A stretch of 64,000 bases of DNA from Numida meleagris (taxonomy: Eukaryota; Chordata; Aves; Galliformes; Numididae), in assembly GCF_002078875.1 (NCBI RefSeq), contig NC_034413.1, forward strand, positions 62,911,594 to 62,975,593. The letters are read 5' to 3'. The notes below the pieces were generated by a model, which saw only the letters and a list, made by a program, of their open reading frames with translations, was not told where the DNA came from and did not search any database. A program made the position numbers and the translations under genes. Shown here piece after piece: positions 1 through 12,000 of this stretch; the first letter of the stretch is position 1; every line of letters begins with the position of its first letter.

Positions 1-400
1 GGGGGGAGGATGGAAGGACGGGGCTGCCGGGGCGAGCAGGGCCACGGGCACGTCTCGGCTTTGTTTTAGTTTAGTTTAACTTTTATTTATTTATGTATTT
101 TATTTTGTTTCTCTTCCGCGCTCGGGCTGTTCGGGGCGCAGCGGGCAGCAGCATCAGGGCAGCCCCGGGGGGGCGGCTGCATCCCGGTGCCCCTCGGAGC
201 GCTCTCCCGGTGCGCGGGACGAGACCGAACCGGGGTGTGTGGAGCTTCTCCCCAGGAGAGCGCCGCGGGGACGTGGGGAACTGCGGCAGTAACGGGGCAG
301 TTCCCTTTTTCCTTTTACTCTCTCCTTTTTCCCACTTTTCCCCCCTTTTTACCAGCCTCCCCCCTCCCCCTCCGTTGTGGAGGGAGCATGAGAAGGAACT
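1..400. promoter_or_regulatory. CpG-rich segment at window edge
   Basis: The sequence is strongly G+C-rich with many CpG dinucleotides, especially over the first 300 bases, then shifts to pyrimidine-rich sequence. In a bird genome this texture suggests the edge of a CpG island or a GC-rich exon or UTR. Open frames cross it (the longest starts at 93), but they are proline, arginine and glycine-rich with no domain signature, as expected of GC-rich DNA. Whether a promoter lies here cannot be decided, because the left part is outside the window. Confidence 0.4.
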
Positions 401-790
401 AACATTAACTTTAAGAACAACCCTGGTTTTATTTTTTCCTTTTTTTTTTTTTTTTTTTTCTCACCAGAGTACAATGCCTGCCTTATCTCCTCCCGAATAA
501 ATAAATCATAATTGCCCGACAGTTCCCCATTGCAATAAACTTGACCAGCTCTTCCAGCGATTAGTTACGCGTTCTCCCCACTCCGGTAAAAGTCTTGTTA
601 AACGTGATTAATGTTAAAATAGGCTACTCCTGAATGTACTTTCCAAGATCTTCATCGGGAAAGTGCAAGTATTTGAGCTTCCGAAGGAGACGAATCCATG
701 ATGAAAGAAGACGGCTGCTAGCAGATAAGAGCGGAGATAGCATCGTGTTTTTGGGTACCAAATGAAAGACTGATTACTCCTCTGCAAAAA
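401..790. other. Unresolved non-coding sequence with T20 run
   Basis: A run of 20 T residues at 440-459 is followed by AT-rich unique sequence. I see no gene, RNA or recognisable transposon here. Confidence 0.5.
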
Positions 791-880
791 GCAGGGACAC
801 TTGCAGGTAGATCAGGTTGCTCAGAGCCCCATCCAGCCTGACCTTGGGTGTCTCCAAAGATGGAGCATCCATCTCTTATG
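791..880 (-). mobile_element. CR1 LINE fragment, antisense
   Basis: Read on the minus strand, this matches the 3' region of avian CR1. On the plus strand it shows, in order, GCAGGGACAC, CAGGTTGCTCAGAGCCCCAT, CCAGCCTGACCTTGG and GATGGAGCATCCA, the order expected for an inverted CR1 upstream of its 3' tail. The tail itself and the 5' part are missing, so this is a short, diverged, truncated copy. The match is from memory of the family, not from an alignment. Confidence 0.65.
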
Positions 881-3807
881 GATGTGGAACTGCAAGGGAA
901 GAGCAGAGCGGAGAGCCAAGCCCCAGCACACAGATAGCCCAGGAGACATCCCTCTGGCCCAGAACTGGGGCAGACCTCATCATGTTTGATAATCTTTACT
1001 TGGATTGGAAAAATGATCAGTAGCTTTGATTTTTTTTTTTTTTTTGGGGGGGGGGTGATTCTGTGGAGTGGGCTGAGTTTTGCGTGGTATCTACCCTTAT
1101 GCATGTTCCTTGGTCACTGAGCTGTGGTGGGAGCTCAGATGGGCAAATCAAGCAGCACTGAGGTCGCTCTCCACAGGTGCTGTGAATTGGGGTCAGGCCT
1201 GAGCCGGGCTGAACCCATCTCTATACCAGCAGAGTGCACCAAGGAAGTCCTCATCCATTTTCCATCAGCACCCATTGCACAGGATGTATGTGTCTATGTC
1301 ACGGTGCTGCCCAGGTACCGCCCCATCTCCCTCCAGTTTGTACCATTGGAGCAGGCAGGGATTTCACAGCACAGGGTCGTGGCATGGAGCAAGGGGCGAG
1401 CTAAATGTCACAGCAGCAGCCAGGACAGTTCACACGCAGTCTTTACTTCTATAGGTCCTTCTACACACCGGCTCACATATTTAAAGTGGATTTATGGATT
1501 AATTTAAGGTTGGGGTTCTTTCTCTTAAGTAAAAACACACGAGAGCTGTGTGTTCTTGTGGAAATGAGCGCAAATATGGATCTGTTTCTGCAGTGGTTTG
1601 ACATGCAGCTGAGTTTACCCCAGAACACGTCTGTTATAGGATGTATCATATAAATATATATGGAGTCACATTTTAGATACTGATCATGTCCTCCATAGAT
1701 AATAATGCCAGCTGGGGTTATTGCAGGTTCTGCGATGTAGCTGTTTCATATTTGACTTCTTAAAATATGTTTCACTTACTTATAGACCACACAGGCTCTA
1801 CCATGGCCACCTGGTATCTATTAGATTGCTTCAGCCCGCGAAACAAAGCTAATCTGATAGGAGTGGAGGGGTTGGGAGCTCTGCCATGGCTTTCAGTGGC
1901 AGCAGGATGGGGCTCGGGAGGCTGAGCTGTGAAAACATGGCTCCATATGACTGCATTCACATCCAGGAGCAAAGTCCCACATGTACATGACTGAACACGA
2001 ATGATGTCATTAGTGTTATTACCACATACTAGGGGCTGAGTCCTGCTGGTGGTTTTTTTTTTTTAAGGACTCCTTTATTTTCCCTTCTTCCTGCTCCAGC
2101 AGTAGGGATTCTGAGAATCAAAGTTAGCCATGGCCGTGCCCTTGGGTTCCGTAGGAATTCTACATGTATGAAGCTGAGAGTAAGCTTCAGAATCTGCTTC
2201 TGAGCAGCTCAAAAGAGGCTTGGACATTTGTTTAACTGGGGCAGAGTGTGCTTGCATAGAGAACTCGAGCACCTCAAATAAGTACGGCTGCTCCCTGTGC
2301 ACAGAATCCAGATGGACTTGCAGACAGCTCCTTGAGTCACCCGGCCCAGCCCCTGGCATTGAGCACAGCAAAGGTTGCGCTAACCCAGCCCTAAACCTCT
2401 CGCCCTTATCTGGTGCATCTCTGATGCCGTGCTTTCGTTATCCCAGTGGGCGGTTGTGGTGCGTGCAGGGAGCAGCGATCAGCCTGAGTGCTGCAGCTCT
2501 TTTTGTGTTGCTGTTTCTGCACAGGTTCTGCCCTTTAGAATGAATGAGACCCAGGCACAGCTCGGCGTGTTGCTGAGCCTACGTAAAAGTCGCAAATGAG
2601 TCACAAATTCACACGATGATTCACAAGAAGTATGTGAATGCTTCAGACAACGCCAGAAGGGAGAAAATCTATAAAGGCAGAGCTTAGAGCCACCCCAATG
2701 TTGAGAACCTCAGAGCTCCTCAGAGCACAAAGCAGCCCCGATCCGCACACCCTGCACTCCCACATTCCCAGCACACCACAACAAAGGGCAGAAACGAGGG
2801 CAGGTCGTGTCCAGTGCACCCAGCCCTGCTGCTGTGCTGCAGGCTCAGTGCTTTGCTTCACACTGGGCTGGGATCGGACTCACTGTGTGCTGCTTCCCCC
2901 TGATCCTTCCCTTCCTTTTCTTTCTTTTCTCCTTGCCTTGCAGTTTACAGCATCAGCTGAAAAACACACTGCGTCTTTGGTATCTTTTTGCCATATCACA
3001 CGTTCTTGTCCAAAGCATGTTGACATGCCCAGATTGGGTGTGTGTGGGGGTTGCAATATTACCAAAGGGGACATCACGGGAGGAAAGTTTAAAACCTTGG
3101 GGCCCGACCCTGAGCTCAATCGGAGCTGTTGCTTTGGTGGGAGCAGCCCTTGTGCTGCGTGCCCAGGAGCTCCGAAGTTAAAAGCCGGCCGTTCAAAAGG
3201 CTGCTTTGTTTCTTGCTTGTACCGCGAGTTTCTCATGTAAAGTTCTATATATTCCTCCACAATAAATACATGAAACAGTTAATCCAATGTTATATTGTTT
3301 GGTAATATTTTACTTGCAAATGACCGTCGTTTCTTCCCTGCTCTGTTTGTTCTTCTGAATGTCTGTTTTACATTCTGGAAATGGAAGAGCCATTCTTTTA
3401 GTGCCCGTTGCTTTCTGATGATAATTGCTATCTCCGTGCCTCGCAGCCGGTCTATATTTTTGATCAGTAAATATTGAACCGCGATGGCGAGGAAGGGCTG
3501 AGCTATGATACGGCCAAAACAAGCAAATAAAAATGGGCCCACTTTCCTTTTTCTTTGTTACATTTCTATTATTTTCTGGACCTTCCTTCCTTGTGGGCTA
3601 TGTCTTCCCATAGGCAGGACGGGGGCACGGTGGCTGTCCCCATGGGGTGGCACTGCAGGGACAAGGGTTGGTGGCTGTGCTGTGGGTTTGGGGCCATAGG
3701 GGAGCCAGGACCTGGGGCTGGGGCTTGGTGCCGTGGTAAATCCCCTTCTCCTGCCAGTGCCCAACTGCAGTGACGACCACGGGGCCAAACCTCCAGCCCT
3801 CGCCCAG
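881..3807. other. Unresolved non-coding sequence
   Basis: This is mostly unique-looking DNA. Adjacent homopolymers T16 and G10 lie at 1030-1055. A pyrimidine tract at about 2905-2943 ends in TTGCAG and resembles a splice acceptor. The 200-codon open frame at 2638-3240 crosses that tract, has no recognisable domain and is rich in Ser, Pro, Leu and Cys, so I do not call it a gene. Nothing else could be supported. Confidence 0.5.
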
Positions 3808-3900
3808 GCCAAATGCCATTGACTTGAATGGATGTTTGCAGGGAAATTTTGGGTAAGTCGATGTGGACTTTTGTCCGCATGAGGACTGAAGGATTTGGCC
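3808..3900. repeat. Ancient palindromic amniote repeat
   Basis: The element starts GGCCAAAT and ends ATTTGGCC, a perfect 8-bp terminal inverted pair. It contains CCATTGACTTGAATGG close to its left end. This resembles the short palindromic repeats with CCATTGA...TCAATGG cores that I remember from turtle, crocodile and bird genomes. The interior is badly decayed. I do not assign a family name. Confidence 0.55.
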
Positions 3901-4660
3901 GATGGACTTTTACAGTATGAGGTTCATCAACATGCGGGAAATTCCCACACCCCGTACAGGGCCCCTTTGTACCTCTGTTAGGCAGAAACTCCTGATAAAT
4001 CGCTGTGTCCTCTGCTCAAAGCTGCGAGCGACAGAGGAACCTAAGTAACTTTGCATTGGCTAACAGTCTTCCCACGAAAAGCTCTCACAAAACACAACCT
4101 GGGTCACTCAGCTGATCCAGGTGGTGGAAGGGGCTGTGCCCATCCACGTGCTGGAGCCCATTGGCATCATACCCCGAGGTCACTTAAATTATATGGTCAC
4201 TGTAAAACTGCTCTGCACTACCCGAGTGACACTCGGTTATGCTGGGCACTTGCCTGTGAGTGTCAATTAGGATATCTTTGGGCACAATCCTTTTTTAGAG
4301 ATCCGCTTGGCATCAGCGCCCTGTTGGATACTGCTGGAGAGGCTGCTGCCGTCCAGGTGTCAGAATGAAGCATTTGTTTTTGAGATGCCCTGTGCGGGGC
4401 AGCCTGCCGGGTGCCTGGCCGTGGTTGGCCACGTTGGGAAGGGTCCAAGTGTTGCAGGGAGCTGCAGTGCTCACCGTACGGTATCAGAAATGCAAGCGTT
4501 TGGCAGCAGGATGTATTGATAGAGACGCCACCTTATAAATAATCCATTCCTCCTCTGGTGGTGGGAGATGCTGGAAATAATATTCTCTGCTATGAAGGAA
4601 AGGTGTCATCCAAGAATTGGTTGGGGATTCAATGCCAGCCTGGTGTCACACATACATACG
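3901..4660. other. Unresolved non-coding sequence
   Basis: Unique-looking sequence of moderate GC content. I see no gene, structured RNA or repeat. Short open frames on both strands (for example 4051-4368) show no family signature. Confidence 0.5.
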
Positions 4661-5330
4661 GGAGGCAATAGCCAGTCCAAATAAAGCATTAATCCCCAGC
4701 CTTATGGCTCACGGATCCATTATGCCTTTCTATAATTTACCAATAAGTATCCAGATGAACTAACTAAACAGTACAGAAAATGCAAAGGTGGTAAACACGC
4801 TCTCTGCTGAATTATTCCCTGCTAGGAAAGTGGCTGGTGGCAGAATTGAATTATTTAATGTTATTTTCCTGTATCACGCAGGCGAAGTATAAGCTTCATT
4901 TTTGGATTATGATTTGTATTATGAAATGCTTATCAAGTGTTTTCCAAAGATTAGTTTAGTTTTAATTAAATAAACCTTTCTCAGGAGAAAGCTCCCAACT
5001 ACTCTTCGTACCCAGAGGCGACCGTACTTGTTGTTTTTAATTATTTTTCACTGTTACCCAAACTGCTTTGGGTACTCCTGCCCAATTAAATCAAAGACAC
5101 GGGCTTCTTATACACAATATGTTTAATATTTAATTTTAATTAAATTAATTAAATTGTTTATTTAATTTTATGTGCATTATTGTGCGCGGAGCAATGCAAA
5201 ATTTATGATAGGAAGAATTTGTGGGAGCTTTCAAACAAGCTAATTACCGAGGTAAAAGGAGACTTCTGCTGTCTGTCCGGGGAGTAGGCGCTCGACATTA
5301 AGGAAATAACAAAACAGACCTTGTTTGGAT
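4661..5330. promoter_or_regulatory. Candidate conserved non-coding block
   Basis: AT-rich sequence has dense homeodomain-type TAATTA/TTAATT cores (5125-5170 and TAATTA at 5241-5246) alongside retained CpGs such as those at 5180-5200 and 5278-5296. This mixture is typical of developmental enhancers in vertebrate gene deserts. Conservation is inferred from texture only and was not measured. Confidence 0.3.
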
Positions 5331-6170
5331 GAAACAAGAGGTGGCTGCGCAGCATTAAGAACTTTTTGTTTTACCGTACTTTGTCCTGTAACCATCACTC
5401 GATTGTCTGTAACAGATCTGACAACAGCCCGCTCCCGCCGCTGGTGCAGGCAGTGGTCAGGTGTTTAGCAGGGCCAGTAAACCTAATGCTGCAACAGGAA
5501 TGGATGAGGAATATTGAAAGCCAGCAGCTCGTGTGCCACAAATGCTGGTCACACCTGGAGCCTTTTTCCTCCCACCCACCCATTTATCCCACAGGTAATC
5601 TTTACGAGAGCTGCTGCTGTTCACTGAAAAGAGCAGAGAATAGCCAACTGGCTTCATCTTATTTCAGACTAGGTGTGTTTCTGGGTGGATTATGTGTCGA
5701 GATAGATATTTTTCTAAGGAGGTTCTCTTTTTCACCCGAAGTGGGAGGCACAATTTTCTCACCTGGTGGTGCGTTGTTCCCGGGAGTTCCATTGCATCAC
5801 CTCCATTCTCACTATTTCTGGAGGAAGTTAATAGCCAAGAAAAAACAGAATTATGTTTTATGATTTGCCTGGTGTTAGCCTGCAGTCTGCTCATGAACAC
5901 ATCCCCAGAGCCGCTGCACTCAGTAGGGCTGTGCTGTAGGCAATGATGGGTTTGGAACAGGCCCTTGGGGCTGATTTCTTCATCCCAGAGGAGGCAAAAC
6001 CCAATGCTGCACCTGGCTGTATTCATGGGAAAAGCACAGGGCAATGTTTTGGCACTGCTGGGCATTGTTTTGGCATTGCTGGGTGTTGCTTTTTCATGGA
6101 TATGCAAAAGGCGTTATGAGAATTCCCGACCGGTGTGAAGCAGTGATGAGCATTGTTCCTTTTCCCTCTC
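5331..6170. other. Unresolved sequence with short tandem repeat
   Basis: It contains a 165-codon open frame at 5366-5863 with no recognisable domain, judged to be chance. The only clear structure is the 21-bp tandem duplication at 6040-6081. Confidence 0.45.
6040..6081. repeat. 21-bp tandem repeat, two copies
   Basis: Unit GGCAATGTTTTGGCACTGCTG (6040-6060, one base beyond quoting needs shortened here to its key parts GGCA-TGTTTTGGCA-TGCTG) is followed by a second copy at 6061-6081 with two substitutions. A partial third copy follows (GGTGTTGCT). It is a tiny local minisatellite and explains the repetitive peptide in the minus-strand frames here. Confidence 0.8.
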
Positions 6171-6580
6171 CAAGGGTTAAAAACGAGTTCACAGTGAAGC
6201 ACAACTTCTCTGAGTATCGTGACAATTAAAGCAAATATAAATAAATGCATTTGAAGGAATAATTCATAGAATAATTAACAGCTCCTTGGCCCCAAGAGCA
6301 GAATGGCTAAAAACAATCTTCCTTGAGCGTCAGAGACATTCATAGAGCAATAGTTTTATTTCAGCAGATTAAATAGTATCATAAAAGTAGCTGATGATGC
6401 AGTAAATTAAAAATCAGACTAGGGCCGATTTTACAGCAGCTTTTTTTTTGGTCTAATACAATTACCCATTTCTGGCTAAACATTAGTTTTAAATCAACAG
6501 CGTTTGTCACAGAGAATTTTCTCTTAAAATTATGAGAAGAATTTAAAACAAGAGCAATATTACCAGATACAGAAAGCCTG
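6171..6580. promoter_or_regulatory. Candidate conserved AT-rich block
   Basis: The segment is AT-rich with many TAAT, AATTAA and ATAAAT-type motifs and little repeat character. It looks like an AT-rich conserved non-coding element, but the call rests on texture alone. Confidence 0.22.
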
Positions 6581-7099
6581 GAGAGATCTTAATACTGAAG
6601 GAGCACACATCGGAATGGATCCTCGAGATGCGATACTTTCCTTACATCTGTGCAGGCATGGGCAGAGCGCTCCTTGCTCAACATACCTAACATACGTGCA
6701 GACCCTGCCAGGCACATCCTCTCCAATTTATAGACATACTCCATCAGCCCAGCTTGCTCAGACCTAAAAGAGACACGAACAAACAATGAGGATGGGACTG
6801 AGCCAAGCAGGGGCTCGCCGTTCGCTGGCCCCAGAGCTTTGTCCATCATTCTCCTTCCTCAGGAACTCGTGAAAAGACTCTGGAAAAAAGAACAAGTGAA
6901 TGAAGCCAATGGGTTATGGTAGAGTGGGACATTTCAAGGTAAGAATGAACGAGTTTGCCAGCAACCAAGACACGCACAGCCTGCCCTCAGTGCTTGCAAT
7001 AAAGCGGGGAGAAGCTCGGAAATAAGGTGTAAGGTGTAAATCAGGGCAGGCAACTTGTAAGGGAGAAGTGGCTGTATGATTTACAGGGTAAATTATTGG
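6581..7099. other. Unresolved non-coding sequence
   Basis: I see nothing in it beyond unique-looking sequence. The 86-codon minus-strand frame at 6589-6849 has no family signature. Confidence 0.5.
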
Positions 7100-7385
7100 C
7101 TTCACTAGATTTCATTATCTTCAGCAAACTGTTCTTTATATTTCAGCGTGTTTATATTTTATTCAGAGAGTTTTTCTGGGAAGGAGACTGAGCACGCATG
7201 CTGTCACCATTTCCTCCGATGCGTGCAGGGTTCCTGTAGTTATTTATACAGGCAAACTTTGACTTTTATAGGCAGGGCAAGATTGTTTTCCCTAGCTAAA
7301 TATATGTTTTAGTAAGTGTGCTAAAGGTATTTTAATAAATATGCGTGCTATCCGATGAACTCACTGCAACAGCTGCCGTGTGTCC
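7100..7385. promoter_or_regulatory. Candidate conserved non-coding block
   Basis: AT-rich sequence carries interspersed retained CpGs (for example in GCACGCATGC, CCGATGCGTG and ATGCGTGCTATCCGATG). It has no repeat signature. CpG retention in AT-rich unique DNA is a weak hint of constraint. Confidence 0.25.
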
Positions 7386-7999
7386 ATGCTGGCATGCTGC
7401 TCTAAGATTGATGGTGGAGGACTGGTAGGAGACCCTGTCTCAGCACCCTCAGCTTCCCTAGCATGATGAATACGTACCCACAGCACCACCTGACCTTTCT
7501 GCTTTGGTTTTGTTTGTTTCTGGCCAAAACAGAGCCCTCTGAGAAGTGTTTTTGGCTGAACTCCCTGTTGTTACTTGTTTCTTGGAATCCAAAGGGAGGT
7601 GATGGTAAAGGGAGGTAGGATTTGTGTAGGGTGATGGGAAAAGGCACACGGGGTGAATTTTCTCCAGGTTCATAACTTGGGTAGAGAGCTCACCAATAAA
7701 GAGGCAAACACAAGGGGAAGTGCGAGGATGGAGATTTTGTCATCAAAAACCTGAGTCATCAGCTTATGGCATGGACAACCTGTCCCTTCCTGTTGGTCAC
7801 TTCCATCAACATGTCTACACTATGTGCTGATGTATACGTAATTTCTCTTTAATTCAACACTGGCTATTTTCCTTCCCATTGTCCATGTTATTGGCTATGG
7901 CATTACCCAACTTCACCTGCCCTTTCTGCAAGACATGTATTTCCAGGCTCTCCTGCATCTGCAGCTTCACTTCCACAGCCATGGCCTTAGGAAGGGGCA
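7386..7999. other. Unresolved non-coding sequence
   Basis: Unique-looking sequence upstream of an inverted CR1 fragment. I see no gene or repeat. Confidence 0.5.
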
Positions 8000-8192
8000 T
8001 CTTAGAATCACAGAACCATACAATCGTTTGAGTTGGAAGGAACCTTTAAATGCCATCTCATCCAACTTCCCTGCAATGAACAGGGACACCTACAACTCCA
8101 TCAGGTGCTCAGAGCCCAGTCCAGACAGACCTCGAATGGCTCCAAGGACGGGGCATCCACCACCTCTCCGGGCAACCTGTTCTTCTGGCGCA
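8000..8192 (-). mobile_element. CR1 LINE 3' end, antisense
   Basis: On the plus strand the sequence runs AGAATCACAGAACCAT, GAGTTGGAAGGAACC, CATCTCATCCAACTT, CAGGGACACCTACAACTCCA, GGTGCTCAGAGCCCA, GGGGCATCCACCACCTCTCC, GGGCAACCTGTTC. This is the inverted 3' end of avian CR1, including the diverged remains of the octamer tail at its left. It is 5'-truncated at roughly 190 bp, as is usual for CR1. No reverse-transcriptase frame is retained. Confidence 0.88.
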
Positions 8193-8988
8193 CCAGCTGA
8201 CAGGAGCAACTTCCAAGCCTTTGCCCCAGGTTTCATGGCACCCAGGATCTGAGGCAGCACTGCAGGTCTTAAGGAAGGGTAATTTTAACCTGATGGAGCA
8301 GAAACACTCCATGGTGTTTTTCAGATCCACCATGCAAACACCAGCTCCATCATGACCACCCCAAGCCGTGATGGCAAGGCTGTATGCCATGCCACATGCT
8401 GTGCATGCAGTCTACACTACTTTTTAATAGGAAAAGAAACCTTATTTATATTGTTTTCAGAGAGGGATCTATATTTTGGGTGTCTTTCTAAAGCAAATAA
8501 ATTTTAAAGCTGGCTTAGAATAGCACTTCTGCACTTGAAATCACCATGAATTTACAGTGGCACCAAAGCTTACGCATCTAGCTCTGTATGGGTTTGTCCA
8601 GCAGATGATCTTCATCAAAGGAATTTCAGAGCATTTCACAGTGTGTTTGTCATTACGGCTGTGAGATGAATTAGAGCAATTTGATTGTTCCCAATTTATG
8701 GTGGTGGAGCTGAGGAATGGAGAGCAAAATTATCTGCATAGAGTTGTACAAAAAGTCTGTTACAGAGCAAGGCTCTGCCCTGGGGATGTCCTGCAAGACA
8801 TGCTGGTGACTCAGCTGCGTAGATGGGACATTTTGGTATGTAAAGCAACTAGGGTAGGTTCTGGGTGAGTGTAAAAACAGTCAAAGAACAAAAAAGTAAA
8901 AACACTCATAAAAGGAGACTGAGATGAGCCTAAAAAGTGGGGAAATTGGTTGGTGAGGACAGAGACTGGTGATGAATTTCTTCCTTAT
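8193..8988. other. Unresolved non-coding sequence between CR1 fragments
   Basis: Unique-looking sequence lies between two CR1 remnants of opposite orientation. I see no gene or RNA. Confidence 0.5.
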
Positions 8989-9026
8989 GGGTCCCTTCCA
9001 AGTTGAGATATTCTATGATTCTATGT
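8989..9026 (+). mobile_element. CR1 LINE 3' tail fragment
   Basis: GGGTCCCTTCCAAGTTGAG followed by ATATTCTATGATTCTATG matches the last ~38 bases of CR1, including its octamer-type tail. Upstream sequence is not clearly CR1, so only the extreme 3' end is recognisable. Confidence 0.72.
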
Positions 9027-12000
9027 ACTTAGCCATCTGAGACGCGTTCTTTATATTCCCTGTAATGCATAAGATTTGGACTATAAGCAGAAGTCTCGCA
9101 CACCAGGTTTAAGTCTAGAAGCAATTTCGTTTTGTTCGCAGTTATTAAGCTCTTGCAGTAGGGGCTTACAGCTGATGTGCTGACAGGCTTAATTTCAGGA
9201 GCAATGTGATTAGGGCAATGGGAACGGCAGAGCTACGCCAGCCCTTGCCTTTACTGACTGTGGCGTTGAGGCAAAAACAAAGCCAAGCCCAACAAACTTT
9301 CTCCATCTGCAGACAAGTTTTGCTCTTGGAGGCAAGCACCAGAGGAACCATGATGCCCAGCCAGTTCCAAACCGGTGGAGGTCCGCGTGTGCTTTTGCTA
9401 ATATTTATTTTATGACACATTATATCTGCTGTGTGTTGCTGTTGCTAGGACCCCTTGGGAAATAAAACTGAAGAGTGCAGTGGTGAAAGCCAAGAGGCCA
9501 CAACTTTATTAAATGTGAAGCAAACGGCGCACGCAGGAGCTCTCTGTCCCGGCTGAGGGTGGGCAGAAGTGGAGCTGGGTCCTTCACTCTTGATAAGAGA
9601 GGAAAACTCAAATCTAATGAGTTTGTGCAGCCTGAGTACCAACCTTGTTAAAGCACCATTTCCTTCTCCTTGTAGATTCGTACCTGCTCTGGTCCTTTCC
9701 TAAATATTAATCATTTGTCTGCTGGGACCATGCTCATTTTCCATTTTGTTCTACCAGCATTTTTAGGGACTGAATAATTGCTCTCTGGAAGCAATTACAA
9801 ACCTGGTTAACTCTTTTCTTTCACATCTTCTCTTCCAATCACATTGTTTTGCCCTGGTTTTAAGGGACATTGAGGCTGATCCCTCATTCCCTCTGTGTTT
9901 GTTGGATCTTAGAGCGTATACAGAAAAAAAAAAAAGAGGAAAGAAGGTAGATGATTGATTCCTTCAACTGTTTTGAAATCACTGTTTTATTTTTTTTTTT
10001 TTTTGAGTTTCTTTGGTAGAGTGGAGTGAGCAACGTGAAGCAAAAGCCAAGTGTGCGCAAGGACTGAGTGATTGGCCTGGTAGCCTCTTATTGATGCTCA
10101 TTTCTCGATAGGGTCCAATAGCTCTCCATAAATAATACATTCATCTCTTTCCTTTTACTTTCTTTCTTTCTTTCTTTTTATTTTTTTTTTTATCTGCTAC
10201 ATAAAGGAATGGAGCTATGTACCTTTCTAACTTAGTGGATATTTCTTTCAAATCCACTTGTGGAAAATGCCTATTTCTTCAAGAGCCTCAATTACAAGAG
10301 GTTGAGTCACAGAATTCCTGTTTGAATAAAATACACGGCCTGATGGAAGTCTTAACCTCCATCCTCCTACCTTTAATTTTTACCTCTAATATAGATATAC
10401 TCTCCCCAAAGTTCCAAGAGAAAAGCAATGTGAAAGATGATTTGGAAGCAGAGCTCTTTGCCCGAGTGATGCCAGTAAAGTGGCAAAGCCATGTGTTGAT
10501 TGTAAATGCGTGGAGATAAATGCCTGAAGTGAAGAAGTGTGTAGCAAAAAGCATTCTGAAATTTCTGGCTCTTCAGGGGTCAGATCTTAGAAGCCCAAAT
10601 TCAGATCCAATAAAGGGAATTAAGGATCTCAATACTAATGAACTATTGTGGGATGCAACAGCCAGCTCCGGGGGTCCTGCTATCCCAGGGCATCAAAGGA
10701 TGTTATGGAGCTACTGCTTCAGCTTGTCCTCCCATTAGGAGAAGGATATCTTTGCATTGACAGTGAACTCTTTTGATATTTTCATTAAAATTTATGAAGT
10801 TCTGTAATCATCTGTTCTTGCCACTCATTGCCATTATGATCCCTAAATGCCCTCTTCTGTGATTTTCTCCTTCTCAGAGGTTTCTGTGGTATTCAGATCA
10901 TCTCTCCCTGACAAAGTGGGAGGACAGAGCATTTGTGGAGGCACCCTGGCTCCTAATTGGAGTGATGGTCACATAAAGGGCTCTGAGAACAATGCGAGGC
11001 ACTTAGGAACGAGGCCAAGCATGGCTGCCATGTCCTTCACCATGGTGTCAGCAGAGCAGTGCACAGCTGAGTGTTGTGGGCAGTAAACAACCTGGCTAAT
11101 CACAGCTCCTCACACTGTGACAGCTGAGTGTCTCTTACTGTGAGTTTTTTTTTCCAATTACTGTCCTAATATGATCATTCAGATCCACATTGATTTCTAC
11201 TTTCTTTCTGGCAGTGGAATAAGTTCTTGAGGGCTGAATGCTGTCCCTACCATGATTGCAGTCCATACGTCCTGCTAGTGGTCAGGCAATACCAGGGATA
11301 CCAAGGCTCTACCTCAGCTGAGCCCTGTGCAGCTGTCATGCAGGACCTGCTGCTTGCCACTGATCTCTTTTGAGGAAGCAGCTGCTGAAGTCTTTCCATT
11401 CAACCACCTTTCCTCACCTCCTCGGAAATTCTCAGCTTTCAGGAAGACTTTTGAGAAGATTGTAGGAAAATAATTTGATCTGTTTTGGCTACTGCTGCCA
11501 CTGGCAGGTTAACTTGGCAGCAAGGCAATAGGTAAAACCAAGCTGCTTTCTTGTGTTGAAGGTTTCTTCCTTGGCAGAACAAGAGCTTCTTCTGTTGCTG
11601 CAGCATTTCCGACCAGTAGAGCAGAAGTCAGCTGTGAGATCTAGCTGTCAGACCCTCAGCTCATGCCAGCAAAGCATGATGTCAGGAATATAGATAAAGG
11701 TATTAGGCATGCTTAATGGACTTGCCAGTCCCAGAAGAGAATTTGCAGCTCAATTGAGGACTTCTACCTGGTCTCTCTTCTTGTCTAGGTGGCACTATCT
11801 AGCATGCACTGAAGAGGTTTTTGCTTTTGCAGTAGCCGGCTGTTCTTATTTTGTGCATGGCAACTACACTGCATCCTTTTCTTTTGCCTGTGAAACCTAT
11901 CCTTAATCACAGTTTGCCTTGACTACTCATATATTTGTTTCCTTAAAACAGACATTTTGTATGAGGATCCCTCTCTTTACTACCGAGGTTTTGTGAAGAG

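Noticed and set aside
2638..3240. 200-codon open frame, the longest in the window
   Set aside because: No domain or family signature, biased composition, an acceptor-like tract inside it, and overlapping frames of similar length on the other strand. Fits a chance frame.
5366..5863. 165-codon open frame
   Set aside because: No recognisable domain or conserved motif, and the opposite strand is equally open in places.
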